Of a DNA stretch of 64,000 bases, positions 27,016 through 35,768 are shown piece by piece. Origin of the DNA: Roseibium sediminis (lineage in GTDB: Bacteria > Pseudomonadota > Alphaproteobacteria > Rhizobiales > Stappiaceae); the NCBI RefSeq assembly GCF_008711325.1, contig NZ_VXDB01000009.1:62001-126000 (forward strand), given 5' to 3'. Position 1 is the stretch's first letter. Each line of letters opens with the position of its first letter. Both the position numbers and the translations under genes were made by a program. The notes beneath the pieces were generated by a model, which saw only the letters and a program-made list of their open reading frames with translations, was not told the origin of the DNA and did no database searches.

Positions 27016-28431
27016 TCAAGAGGCCTTTTTAGGACGAGGCTCCCGTAGAAGAAACGCGGGAATGTGTACGCCGCTGCCGAATGCTGGCTCGTCGCTCTTC
27101 TTTTCTACGCGTTTCTTGTTTTTTGTATCCATTGGTGCTCGCTGTTTTGTTCTGGTGATATTCTTGTCTTCGCCAGTAAAGTCGGGTTTCTCACTTAGGG
27201 GACGTTGCTTTTCAGCTGGGGCAGGTTGAGCCGCATTGTCATTGTTTGGCTTTTGGTTTTTGCCCCGCTTGCGCGCTTTGCGGGCCTGGTGTGCTGCTTC
27301 AAAATCAATAGCGTCACCAAGCCATTCAATGTCCTGTTTGATCAGGGATTGAATTGCTTCCACGTATTTCTGGTCATCGCTCCCAACAAGCGTGAACGCG
27401 GTCCCGCTTCTTCCGGCGCGGCCTGTGCGGCCAATACGGTGCACATAATCTTCGGCGTGGCTCGGAACGTCATAATTAAAGACATGGCTGACCGCCGGGA
27501 TGTCCAAACCGCGCGCTGCTACATCACTGGCGACCAGCAATGTGATGGTTCCCTTCTTGAAATTCTCAAGAACGGTCATGCGTGAGCGTTGATCCATGTC
27601 GCCATGAAGGGCGCCGACATTGTACCCGTGGCGTTCCAGCGAGCGGAACAGAGTGCCGATGTCGCGTTTGCGATTGCAGAAGACGATGGCGTTCTGCAGG
27701 TCTTCTGCTTCTTCGAGCAGCTCGCGCAGTACCGCGCGCTTTTCGAAGTCCTTGCCCTCGGCAGCCTTGAGATAGTGGGAGATGGTCGCAGAGGTCGACG
27801 AAGTCCGTGCGACTTCCACTTTGGCCGGGTTCTGCAGGAAGGCTTCCGTCAGGCGTTGGATCTCCGGCGGCATGGTTGCCGAGAAGAACAGGGTCTGGCG
27901 AGTAAAGGGGATAAGCTTGCAGATGCGCTCGATGTCCGGGATGAAACCCATGTCGAGCATGCGGTCTGCTTCGTCGATCACGAGAATCTCGACGCCTTGC
28001 AGCAGCAGTTTTCCGCGTTCGAAATGGTCAAGCAGGCGGCCCGGTGTGGCGATGAGAACATCTGTGCCACGATCAAGCTTCTTGTCCTGCTCTGCAAAAG
28101 AGACGCCGCCGATCAACAACGCCACGTTCAGCTTGTGATTTGTGCCGTATTTTTCGAAGTTTTCTTCGACCTGCGCCGCCAGCTCACGGGTTGGCTCAAG
28201 GATCAGGGTGCGCGGCATGCGAGCGCGTGCGCGGCCTTTCTCGAGCAATGTGAGCATCGGCAGCGTAAAGCTGGCCGTCTTGCCTGTTCCCGTTTGGGCA
28301 ATGCCAAGAACATCTCGTCTTTCAAGGACATGAGGAATCGCGCCGGACTGAATTGCAGTCGGCTCTGTATACCCCGCAGCTTCAACCGCTGAGAGGACCT
28401 TGTCGCTGAGACCGAGGGTTTTAAATGACAT
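27016..28431 (-). CDS. DEAD-box RNA helicase, RhlE-like
   Basis: A 471-residue ATP-dependent RNA helicase. All core motifs are visible: Q motif YTEPTAIQ, motif I AQTGTGKT, Ia EPTRELA, Ib TPGRLLDHF, II DEADRMLDMGF, III SAT, and VI HRIGRTGRAGR. The C-terminal 90 residues are a basic, low-complexity tail (KARKRGKNQKPNNDNAAQP) typical of RhlE. The start MSFKTLGLSDKVLSAVEAAG at 28431 was chosen over a further open stretch without helicase similarity. The gene is preceded by about 350 bases of non-coding DNA. Confidence 0.94.
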   Translation of the reverse strand: MSFKTLGLSDKVLSAVEAAGYTEPTAIQSGAIPHVLERRDVLGIAQTGTGKTASFTLPMLTLLEKGRARARMPRTLILEPTRELAAQVEENFEKYGTNHKLNVALLIGGVSFAEQDKKLDRGTDVLIATPGRLLDHFERGKLLLQGVEILVIDEADRMLDMGFIPDIERICKLIPFTRQTLFFSATMPPEIQRLTEAFLQNPAKVEVARTSSTSATISHYLKAAEGKDFEKRAVLRELLEEAEDLQNAIVFCNRKRDIGTLFRSLERHGYNVGALHGDMDQRSRMTVLENFKKGTITLLVASDVAARGLDIPAVSHVFNYDVPSHAEDYVHRIGRTGRAGRSGTAFTLVGSDDQKYVEAIQSLIKQDIEWLGDAIDFEAAHQARKARKRGKNQKPNNDNAAQPAPAEKQRPLSEKPDFTGEDKNITRTKQRAPMDTKNKKRVEKKSDEPAFGSGVHIPAFLLREPRPKKAS

Positions 28432-28780
28432 AGAGCTTAGTGCCCAGGTTTTGGAGAACAGATAAAGGCAAAAGTATCGATTAATACCTTGCCGAGCCGC
28501 GCACACCCTACCGCTCAATTTACAGGTGTCAATAAAGGTGCTGCAGATTCACTGAGAATTTTCTTGGTTTGGTTGATGACGGCGTAGTTTTTGTAAAATA
28601 GTTGCGCAAATATTGCATTGTTCGAACCATTAGTAGCCCGAACCCTTTAAGCGAAGCCGTACATTTTCGGAAGTAGGCTGTGCTGAATTGCCATTGCAGC
28701 CCAGCCAGCACTCACTGCATCGCATTCGTTTAGTCTCATGAACCCACGCGCGCAATGGCTTTCATGCAGATTGTCGAGGA
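28432..28780. other. intergenic region between the DEAD-box helicase gene and parE
   Basis: This 349-base stretch has no credible gene. A 60-codon minus-strand frame inside it has no ribosome-binding site or family features. It is more AT-rich than its surroundings and probably holds the helicase promoter and a long 5' leader, a common arrangement for cold- and stress-induced DEAD-box genes. No defined RNA structure was recognised. Confidence 0.5.
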
Positions 28781-30850
28781 TTAAATATCGAGGTCTTGCG
28801 CAAACTCGGCGTTTTCCTGGATGAAGTGAAAACGAGCTTCCGGTTTGTTGCCCATCAGGCGCTCGACGGTGGAGCCGGTTTCCTTTTCCATGCCACCTTC
28901 AACGCCAACTCTCAACAGGGTGCGACGCGATGGATCCATGGTTGTTTCCTTCAGCTGGGCAGGCAGCATTTCACCGAGACCCTTGAAGCGACCGATATCG
29001 ACCTTCGACTTGCTCTTGAACGCCGTGGAAAGCAGCTCGTCCTTGTGGGCGTCATCGCGTGCATAGAGCGTCTTGCCGCCCTGCGTCAGGCGATAGAGCG
29101 GGGGAACCGCCAGATAGAGATGTCCCTTGTGGATCAGGTCCTGCATTTCGCGGAAGAAGAACGTGATCAGCAGCGAAGCAATATGCGCGCCGTCAACGTC
29201 CGCATCGGTCATGATGATGACCTTCTCGTAGCGCAGATCTTCGTCGCGGTAGGATGAGCGCGTGCCGCATCCAAGCGCCTGGACCAGATCGGCCAGCTGC
29301 TGGTTGGCAGCAAGCTTCTCCCGTCCGGCATTGGCGACGTTGAGGATCTTGCCTCGAAGCGGCAGGACAGCCTGGTTGGAGCGATTTCGGGCCTGTTTTG
29401 CAGAGCCGCCCGCCGAGTCACCCTCGACGATGAAAAGTTCGGTTCCATCAGACTGGTTCGCAGAACAGTCGGCCAGTTTGCCGGGAAGGCGGAGCTTGCG
29501 GACAGCCGTCTTGCGCGCAACGTCTTTTTCCTTGCGGCGGCGCAGCCGTTCTTCCGCGCGATCAATCACCCAATCCAGCAGCTTGTTGGCCTGATTGGGC
29601 GAGGCGGTCAGCCAATGGTCAAAGGCATCGCGAACCGCGTTTTCGGTGATGCGTGTTGCCTCGTTTGTGGCCAACTTGTCCTTTGTCTGTCCAACAAATT
29701 CCGGTTCGCGGATGAAGACCGACAGCATGCCGCCAGCAGATGTCAGAATGTCATCGCCGGTAATGATGGCAGCCTTCTTGTTGTTGGTCAGCTCACCATA
29801 GGCCTTGAGGCCACGCATGAGGGCATAGCGCAGGCCCGCCTCGTGAGTGCCGCCTTCAGGTGTCGGCACCGTATTACAATAGGAATTGACGAAGCCGTCT
29901 CCGGCAAACCACGCAACCGCCCATTCGACAGACCCGTGGCTTCCGGCCTTGTCAGTGCGCCCTGCAAACATGTCGTCAACGACGCGGCGTTCCTTTTCAA
30001 GCCGCTCGGCGAGGAAGTCCTTGAGACCGCCGGGGAAGTGAAACACAGCTTCCGTCGGTGTAGTGTCCTTGTCGGCGATAATCGCGGGATCGCAATGCCA
30101 GCGGATTTCGACACCGCCAAAAAGATAAGCCTTGGACCGGGCCATTTTGAGCAGGCGATCCGGCTTGAAAGCGGCTCCCTTGCCGAAAATTTCCTGATCC
30201 GGCTTGAAGCGGACCAAAGTGCCCCTGCGATTGTGGGTGTCTCCCACCAATTCAAGCGGGCCAACCGGGCGACCGCGCTGGAACCGCTGTCGGTAAAGCT
30301 TGCGGGCGCGAGCAACCTCGACAATCAGGTCTTCGGAGAGGGCGTTGACCACAGATACGCCAACACCGTGCAGACCGCCTGAGGTTTCATAGACCTTGGA
30401 ATCGAACTTTCCGCCTGCATGAAGCGTGGTCATGATGACTTCGAGCGCAGACTTGTCGACGAACTTCGGATGCGGGTCGACGGGAATGCCTCGGCCGTTG
30501 TCAACAACCGTCAGATAACCTTCCGCGTCCAGCGTGACATCGATCCATGTGGCGTGGCCAGCGACAGCCTCGTCCATGGAGTTGTCGATCACTTCAGCGA
30601 AAAGGTGATGGAGCGCCTTTTCATCTGTGCCGCCGATATACATGCCTGGGCGACGGCGAACCGGCTCAAGACCTTCAAGAACCTCGATGTCGGCAGCTGA
30701 ATAGTCGTCCGTTGTAGCGGGTGCCGCGACCGGGCGGGGGCGTGCAGGCGCCTTTTTCTCAGGTTCTGCTGCAGCACTTGGTGCCGGTGCAGGAGTTGGT
30801 TCCTGGGAAAGGGCCGCGTTGCCGGCAAAAAGGTCGTCTTTTCCGCTCAT
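28781..30850 (-). CDS. parE: DNA topoisomerase IV subunit B
   Basis: A 689-residue type IIA topoisomerase ATPase subunit. After an Ala/Pro-rich leader (residues 1-45), the GHKL ATPase shows EVIDNSMDEAVAGHA, DNGRGIPVDPH and GGLHGVGVSVVNALS; the TOPRIM part has IVEGDSAGGSAKQARNR, PLRGKILNVANA and MTDADVDGAHI. It lacks the roughly 165-residue insert of proteobacterial GyrB and is the right length for ParE, so ParE is preferred. With ParC (not in the window) it decatenates sister chromosomes. Confidence 0.93.
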   Translation of the reverse strand: MSGKDDLFAGNAALSQEPTPAPAPSAAAEPEKKAPARPRPVAAPATTDDYSAADIEVLEGLEPVRRRPGMYIGGTDEKALHHLFAEVIDNSMDEAVAGHATWIDVTLDAEGYLTVVDNGRGIPVDPHPKFVDKSALEVIMTTLHAGGKFDSKVYETSGGLHGVGVSVVNALSEDLIVEVARARKLYRQRFQRGRPVGPLELVGDTHNRRGTLVRFKPDQEIFGKGAAFKPDRLLKMARSKAYLFGGVEIRWHCDPAIIADKDTTPTEAVFHFPGGLKDFLAERLEKERRVVDDMFAGRTDKAGSHGSVEWAVAWFAGDGFVNSYCNTVPTPEGGTHEAGLRYALMRGLKAYGELTNNKKAAIITGDDILTSAGGMLSVFIREPEFVGQTKDKLATNEATRITENAVRDAFDHWLTASPNQANKLLDWVIDRAEERLRRRKEKDVARKTAVRKLRLPGKLADCSANQSDGTELFIVEGDSAGGSAKQARNRSNQAVLPLRGKILNVANAGREKLAANQQLADLVQALGCGTRSSYRDEDLRYEKVIIMTDADVDGAHIASLLITFFFREMQDLIHKGHLYLAVPPLYRLTQGGKTLYARDDAHKDELLSTAFKSKSKVDIGRFKGLGEMLPAQLKETTMDPSRRTLLRVGVEGGMEKETGSTVERLMGNKPEARFHFIQENAEFAQDLDI

Positions 30851-31430
30851 CCAGTTGTCGCCGTCAGGTTCTTGTGTGGGGCCATGCTGTCATTATGGCT
30901 CGAATCATGGGGCATTGTCGCAGGACAAACCCGGAACGGTAAAGCGTTCTGTCAGGTTGTCCCTGCATTCAACACCGCAAGCTACGGCTTTGCCGTTCAG
31001 CAACAGAATGTCAACCGGATTATGTTGTCATTGGGAGAATGGTCATCTGGTCAGTTTTCACGCCTCAACCGGTTGTGAAAAAGTTGTGTCATTCGTGCAA
31101 CAGCAAGTTTCGAAGTCGCTGGTCAAACCGGTTGCAGACAAATTTGCCGCTGTTCGGCCACTTTTCGGAAACACCCATATGGCTACGATAAATGTCATGC
31201 GTCCGTGAGGATCAGCAGGCGAGCCAGTCGAGGCAAGAGTAACAAGCGACCGGTTCACAGTCCTGCAGGAACTTGCGATGTGACGATACCAAAAGACCTT
31301 GAGACGACCGTCTTTTCGCCCAAATTCATGGCTGTTCGCCCATGAATGGACGAAATGAGGAGGTAAGTTTCAAAGGTTGAAAATAAAGACATGGACCGGT
31401 CCTCCCGGGCTATGGAGAGAGTTAGCGATC
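30851..31430. other. intergenic region between parE and the exoR-like gene
   Basis: A 580-base divergent promoter region. It holds no credible gene; short open frames have no ribosome-binding site. One palindrome at 31324-31347 is listed separately. A GAGGAGG at 31357-31363 precedes a possible TTG start at 31377 for the next gene. Nothing else was recognised. Confidence 0.5.
31324..31347. promoter_or_regulatory. palindrome upstream of the exoR-like gene
   Basis: ATTCATGG (31324-31331) and CCATGAAT (31340-31347) form an 8-bp inverted repeat with an eight-base spacer, 53 bases before a possible TTG start and about 84 bases before the chosen start. It could be an operator for a dimeric regulator or a 5' leader hairpin. 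The regulator is unknown. Confidence 0.4.
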
Positions 31431-32387
31431 ATGCCCCAAGTGCGGCAGTCAATTGATGGTTTGAAAACATGGAAAGTCGGGGCAGGCGAAAAGCCGTCCG
31501 CGGTTCGCCAGTTTTCCAACTTGCGCGCCATGATGCGTCGTAGCCGCTGGTCTGCGGCTTCCTTCTCCGGTGCGTTTGCTGCCTTTCTCGTTCTGGCAAC
31601 CCCTCAGCATGCCTCCGCGCTGGATGTGAATACGACCACAAAGGAAGCTCCTTTGGCGGCGCAGCCTCTCAGTCCGATGGAAGCGCTGCGCAGTGGTGCG
31701 CGGAAATACTATTCCGGTGACAAGGAAGGTGCCCTGCAATCGCTGCAGTACGCCGCCGAGAACGGGGAGCCCATGGCTGCCTGGAAGCTGGGCGAAATGT
31801 ATGCGCACGGCGATGGGGTCAAGGAAGACGATCGCAAGGCATTCCAGTATTTCTCGCAAATCGTTCGCGAGCATGGGGATGACCGGCCGGATGCACCCGA
31901 TGCTCCGTTTGTGGCCAGCGCATTTGTTGCTCTCGGCAGCTATTACCTGAATGGCATCAAGGGTGTCGTTCCGCAAAATCCGGCACGGGCCAAGCAGATC
32001 TTCACCCATGCTGCATCGTATTTCGGCGATGCGGATGCCCAGTTCCAGTTGGGTCAGCTCTATCAGGGCAGCAGCGATAAACTGGCTGTGCGTTGGTATA
32101 ATCTGGCTGCCCTGAAGGGGCATGTTGGCGCGCAGGCCCGTCTCGGTGAAACGCTGTACAATCTGGGTAACTCCGATGCGAAGCGCGCACGTGGTCTGAT
32201 GTGGATCACGGTCGCTCGCGATCAGGCTGCGAATACCAGTGTTAATTGGATACTGGATCTGCACGAGCGCTACTTCGGTCTTGCAAGTGAACCGGTGCGT
32301 GATCTGTCTCGTCGCATGGCTGACACCTGGATCGAGCGGAACCATCCTGAACTTGTTGCAGCCAAACAGGTTGTCACGACGGAATAG
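31431..32387 (+). CDS. exoR: ExoR-like periplasmic regulator with Sel1 repeats
   Basis: A 318-residue protein whose mature part matches rhizobial ExoR in layout: MEALRSGARKYYSGDKEGAL, then Sel1-like repeats at about residues 110-265 (AAWKLGEMYAHGDGVKEDD, AKQIFTHAASYFGDADAQFQ, ARLGETLYNLG). A secretion signal with hydrophobic core SGAFAAFLVLATPQHASA is at about residues 45-62. ExoR binds the sensor ExoS in the periplasm and holds the ExoS-ChvI system off, controlling exopolysaccharide and motility genes. The start is uncertain: ATG 31431, ATG 31530 or TTG 31377 are all possible; 31530 would place the signal at the N-terminus. exoS/chvI are not in the window. Confidence 0.75.
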   Translation: MPQVRQSIDGLKTWKVGAGEKPSAVRQFSNLRAMMRRSRWSAASFSGAFAAFLVLATPQHASALDVNTTTKEAPLAAQPLSPMEALRSGARKYYSGDKEGALQSLQYAAENGEPMAAWKLGEMYAHGDGVKEDDRKAFQYFSQIVREHGDDRPDAPDAPFVASAFVALGSYYLNGIKGVVPQNPARAKQIFTHAASYFGDADAQFQLGQLYQGSSDKLAVRWYNLAALKGHVGAQARLGETLYNLGNSDAKRARGLMWITVARDQAANTSVNWILDLHERYFGLASEPVRDLSRRMADTWIERNHPELVAAKQVVTTE

Positions 32388-32424
32388 TCTTCAGACAATC
32401 ACTGTCGGATCAGGCACTTTCTGA

Positions 32425-32572
32425 TCAGGATGCCTTTGTGGGCAGAGCCTGAACCTTCGGGATTTTGGTCTGATTCTGCAGGGTGTTCGAAGCCGTCGGG
32501 CAGGGAGCCTTTGTCATGTTCCAGGACGTGTTGTTGAGAACATAACCGCATTGCGCCATCTGCGGGCCGTCC
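32425..32572 (-). pseudogene. detached 3' end of the small secreted-protein gene
   Basis: Read on the minus strand, this encodes DGPQMAQCGYVLNNTSWNMT and KAPCPTA, nearly identical to the C-terminal part of the gene at 33324-33683, and then a different tail ending in KVQALPTKAS and a stop at 32425. There is no start codon or signal sequence. It is probably the original 3' end of that gene, cut off by the insertion or duplication described for the 81-bp repeats. Confidence 0.75.
32492..32572 (+). repeat. 81-bp direct repeat, copy A
   Basis: 79 of 81 bases are identical to 33394-33474 in the same orientation. It lies in the detached 3' fragment. Together the two copies bound 821 bases of AT-rich DNA. 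Confidence 0.88.
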
Positions 32573-32632
32573 CAAACAACCGTGTAAAGTAGGCGGACCT
32601 TTTAAAAAATGTCATCAGTCCATGCTGAACAG

Positions 32633-33127
32633 CTAAGGGCGCTCGTTGAACTTCTCTAGGTCAAACTCTCGCAGTTTGGTAATATCGTATTTCTTCCAAT
32701 TGTCAGTTAAGGCTGGTTTGTCGTTTTCCCAAACCAATCTCATTTCATCTAGATCGCCTTCAGGTGAGCTGGCTCTGACCTCTAAAACCCAATTTCCATC
32801 GTTTCCGGGCATTCTGAGTTTTGAGATGTCATGAGTTTCCAAAAATATCTTCCGATTTTCGATTATTCTTGTGTTGGTTATTCGGATGTGTAGCCAAATT
32901 AGAAGACCGATAGGCGCGCCTAGGAATACAACAAGATCAACGAGCAAGGTTTCCGCTGTCGCAGGCGGGTAAAGGCCGAAATATTCCGAAAATACTGACC
33001 CGCCAAGTGGGACAAAGAATAAAACTGCGAAAAAATAAAATGGAATAAACAAAATATAATATGATCCCCAGAGTATTTTTTCGACTTTGCTGTAGTTGTA
33101 TCCGATATCTAGTCTTCTATCTTTCAT
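32633..33127 (-). CDS. hypothetical membrane protein in an AT-rich insert
   Basis: A 164-residue protein that I do not recognise. Two hydrophobic spans lie at about residues 18-45 and 60-82 (ILWGSYYILFIPFYFFAVLF is the first), followed by a soluble domain of about 80 residues with many charged and tryptophan positions (LRMPGNDGNWVLEV). Base composition is strikingly AT-rich: 33001-33060 has only 17 G or C in 60 bases, unlike all flanking genes. It fills the segment between the two 81-bp direct repeats, which points to acquisition by transfer. The ATG at 33127 has only a weak ribosome-binding site. Confidence 0.6.
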   Translation of the reverse strand: MKDRRLDIGYNYSKVEKILWGSYYILFIPFYFFAVLFFVPLGGSVFSEYFGLYPPATAETLLVDLVVFLGAPIGLLIWLHIRITNTRIIENRKIFLETHDISKLRMPGNDGNWVLEVRASSPEGDLDEMRLVWENDKPALTDNWKKYDITKLREFDLEKFNERP

Positions 33128-33323
33128 GGAATAACCTGAGCGTCTTTGAAAAAAATTCTATGCTTCATATTGTCACTATTTTTTGCCAAAAGCTAAGATT
33201 CTAAGCCTGCGTTGTCCAGATGAATTATTTGGGGAGTGGCTATTTTTAGTGAGCAATCTTTCCAGGCTGACGCACGTCTTGAGCGTGTTGAACGCCCACA
33301 AAGAGATAGCACATACGAGTTTG

Positions 33324-33683
33324 TTAGCTTTTGAGTTTTTGTGATTGAAACGGTCTTGTCGGTTTTGGATAGGACATGTTTGGATTAGCCTCTGCCGTCG
33401 GGCAGGGTGCCTTTGTCATGTTCCAGGACGTGTTGTTCAGAACATAACCGCATTGCGCCATCTGCGGGCCGTCCGGGCCTTTCAGGCAGATGACATCCCC
33501 GACGCTGTAATCATTTCCCTTGTATCGGCATGTGCAGGGGGCTGCATCGGCAGGCAATGCCAATCCCAACAGAAGCGAAGTGCCGAAGCTGAGTAGAAGG
33601 CCGAGGTTTTTTGCACGCTGACTTTTCGTCAGTGTCTCGAAGGGCCCGGCTTGTGCCGATGTGCCGGGCGTGGAGCGGCGCAC
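33324..33683 (-). CDS. small secreted cysteine-containing protein, C-terminus replaced
   Basis: About 119 residues from a GTG at 33683 (a TTG at 33731 is also possible). A signal peptide with core LGLLLSFGTSLLLGLALPADA precedes a mature part of about 70 residues with six cysteines, starting APCTCRYKGNDYSVGDVICL and including NTSWNMTKAPCPTA. I do not know the family; the cysteine spacing suggests a disulfide-bonded periplasmic protein. The 3' end from 33393 downward lies in AT-rich inserted DNA and encodes a tail (SYPKPTRPFQSQKLKS) unlike the tail of the detached fragment at 32425-32572. Confidence 0.6.
   Translation of the reverse strand: MRRSTPGTSAQAGPFETLTKSQRAKNLGLLLSFGTSLLLGLALPADAAPCTCRYKGNDYSVGDVICLKGPDGPQMAQCGYVLNNTSWNMTKAPCPTAEANPNMSYPKPTRPFQSQKLKS
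33394..33474 (+). repeat. 81-bp direct repeat, copy B
   Basis: The partner of 32492-32572, with two substitutions. It lies inside the coding region of the small secreted protein at the point where its C-terminal sequence changes. Confidence 0.88.
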
Positions 33684-33798
33684 GATTATCCCATTGAACA
33701 GAATCGTATCATGCGTTCCACACGCCTGCAATATCGATGACGCAGGGGCTTGCTGGTGTAGGCAGCCTTGATTGGCGAGATATTGGCCTGATCTGGGA

Positions 33799-34791
33799 TC
33801 AGGCGGAGTCCGCCTTCACCTTCTCGATCAACTCGGCGAGTGTCTCTTCGGCCTTCGGAGTGTCGATCTGGCAAGTGCCTGCCGCAGTATGCCCGCCGCC
33901 GCCATATTTCAGCATCAACTCTCCGATGTGCGTCGGGTTCGAGCGGTCGAAAATGGATTTTCCGAAGGCAAATACAGTGTTCTGCTTCGCCTTGCCCCAG
34001 AGCGCGTGGCAGGAAATGTTGGTTTCCGGATACAGCGCATAGATCATGAAGCGATTGCCGGAATAGATCGGATCTTCGTCTCGCAAGTCGAGCACAGCCA
34101 ATGGACCGTGCACTGTCGTGCAACGCCTGATCTGATCTTCGAACAGCTCCTTGTGGGACATGAAGAGGTCGACACGTTCCTTCACATCCGGAAGTTCGAG
34201 AAGGTTGTCGATATTGGGTTCTTCACGGCAGAAATCGATCAGCTGCATCATCAGCTGGTAGTTTGATATGCGGAAATCGCGGAACCGGCCAAGGCCTGTG
34301 CGGGCATCCATCAGGAAGGACAAGAGTTCCCAGCCCTGCGGGTTGAGGACATCTTCACGGGTAAACTGGGCTGCGTCGGCCTTGTCGACCGCGTGCATCA
34401 TGTCATCGGTGACTTTAGGGAAGCGTGCTTTGCCGCCGAAATAGTCATAGACCACCCGGGCTGCCGACGGGGCCGTGGAATCGATGATGTGGTTGTCGTA
34501 GAATTTGCCGATGCGCTTGGTTTCGCTGTCGTGATGGTCAAACGCGAAGCCGACACCCGGCACATATGGCAGGTTTGTCGTGATGTCTCCGAGGCCAACC
34601 TCGATGATACCGTCCTGCATGTCCTTGGGGTGCGCAAAGGTGATTTCGCCGACAAGGTTCAGCTCTTTCAAGAGAACGGCGCAGACAAGCCCATCCATAT
34701 CAGAGCGTGTAATGAGCCGGTATCCATCTACCGGTTTCAGTTCAAACAGAGACTGAAGTGTGGTTGGTACCGCTTGCCCATGTAAATTCAT
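33799..34791 (-). CDS. DHH-family phosphoesterase
   Basis: A 330-residue protein with a DHH domain at about residues 20-180 and a DHHA1-type C-terminal domain. Metal-site motifs are TRSDMDGLVCA, the signature FAFDHHDSE, and the C-terminal nucleic-acid or substrate loop KYGGGGHTAAGTCQID. Family members hydrolyse phosphodiester or phosphoanhydride bonds in small nucleotides, oligonucleotides or polyphosphate; which of these applies here is not readable. It stands alone on the minus strand upstream of xth in transcription order reversed, with no operon evident. Confidence 0.85.
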   Translation of the reverse strand: MNLHGQAVPTTLQSLFELKPVDGYRLITRSDMDGLVCAVLLKELNLVGEITFAHPKDMQDGIIEVGLGDITTNLPYVPGVGFAFDHHDSETKRIGKFYDNHIIDSTAPSAARVVYDYFGGKARFPKVTDDMMHAVDKADAAQFTREDVLNPQGWELLSFLMDARTGLGRFRDFRISNYQLMMQLIDFCREEPNIDNLLELPDVKERVDLFMSHKELFEDQIRRCTTVHGPLAVLDLRDEDPIYSGNRFMIYALYPETNISCHALWGKAKQNTVFAFGKSIFDRSNPTHIGELMLKYGGGGHTAAGTCQIDTPKAEETLAELIEKVKADSA

Positions 34792-34917
34792 CTCTCGGAC
34801 CCCGAGTTTTTCAAGATAAATGGGAGCGTTTCATGAAAAAGTTAAGATAAACTGGACTTTTCTGAAAATGCTTAGGCCGTTTAATACCTGCATCTCCAAT
34901 TCGTCCACACAGCCTAA

Positions 34918-35700
34918 TCAGGCCGCCAGACGCACCCAAACCGGAACATGGTCGGAGGGCTTCTCCCAACCGCGCACGTGCTTGTCGATCCCGCAGCCGG
35001 AGAATCGGTCCGTGGCGAGCGGTGACATCAGGATATGATCAATCCTGATGCCGTTGTTCTTTTGCCATGCACCGGCCTGATAGTCCCAGAAAGTATATGT
35101 CTCCGCAGCATCCGTGCAGGATCTGACAGCTTCGGTGAAGCCGAGATTGAGGAGGGTGCGGAATTTCTGGCGGCTCTCCGGCTGGAACAGAGCGTCATTG
35201 GTCCAGTTTTCGGGGTTCCTGGCGTCCTTGGGATCTGGAATGACATTGTAGTCACCCAACATCAGGAACGGGGTTTCTTGCGCAAGGCGACACTTCGCGT
35301 GGGCGATCAAGCGGTCCATCCATCCAAGCTTGTAGGGAAACTTCTCTGTTCCGAGCGGGTTGCCGTTTGGCAGGTAGAGGCAGCCGACGCGTACAGCGCC
35401 TGTTTCAGTCGAAATGGTGGCTTCGATGTAGCGGGCCTGTTCGTCGCTGTCATCACCCGGCAGGCCGCGTTGGATGTCCTCCAACGGCCGTTTTGAAATC
35501 AGTGCAACACCGTTGAAACTTTTCTGGCCGTGGGTTTCGACATTGTAACCGAGCGCCTCGATCTCTTCCCTTGGGAAGTTTTCGTCGATCGACTTGATTT
35601 CCTGCAGGCAGGCGACATCCGGGTCCGCTTCTTGCAGCCACGCGAGGACCGTTTCAAGGCGGGCTTTCACCCCGTTGATGTTCCAGGTGGCAATTTTCAT
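34918..35700 (-). CDS. xth: exodeoxyribonuclease III
   Basis: A 260-residue AP endonuclease/exonuclease III of the EEP superfamily. It begins with the family start MKIATWNINGVKARLETVLA, has the metal-binding CLQEIKS glutamate, the LGDYNVIPDPKDARNPENW region and the C-terminal RIDHILMSP and SDHVPVWV motifs with the catalytic Asp-His pair. It cuts DNA at abasic sites in base-excision repair. The ErpA-like gene lies 68 bases upstream on the same strand. Confidence 0.95.
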   Translation of the reverse strand: MKIATWNINGVKARLETVLAWLQEADPDVACLQEIKSIDENFPREEIEALGYNVETHGQKSFNGVALISKRPLEDIQRGLPGDDSDEQARYIEATISTETGAVRVGCLYLPNGNPLGTEKFPYKLGWMDRLIAHAKCRLAQETPFLMLGDYNVIPDPKDARNPENWTNDALFQPESRQKFRTLLNLGFTEAVRSCTDAAETYTFWDYQAGAWQKNNGIRIDHILMSPLATDRFSGCGIDKHVRGWEKPSDHVPVWVRLAA

Positions 35701-35768
35701 CGGTGCGGTCTCGCGGGTCGGAAACGGGAACCGGGCAGCAGCAGGCTGATGCCCGTAAATTGAGGCTA

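Noticed and set aside
28610-28640. tRNA-like GGTTCGAA on the minus strand
   Set aside because: The T-loop-like octamer is not accompanied by an acceptor stem, anticodon arm or CCA-type end in the surrounding 80 bases.
28529-28711. 60-codon open frame between the helicase gene and parE
   Set aside because: No ribosome-binding site, no domain and poor codon use; considered non-coding.
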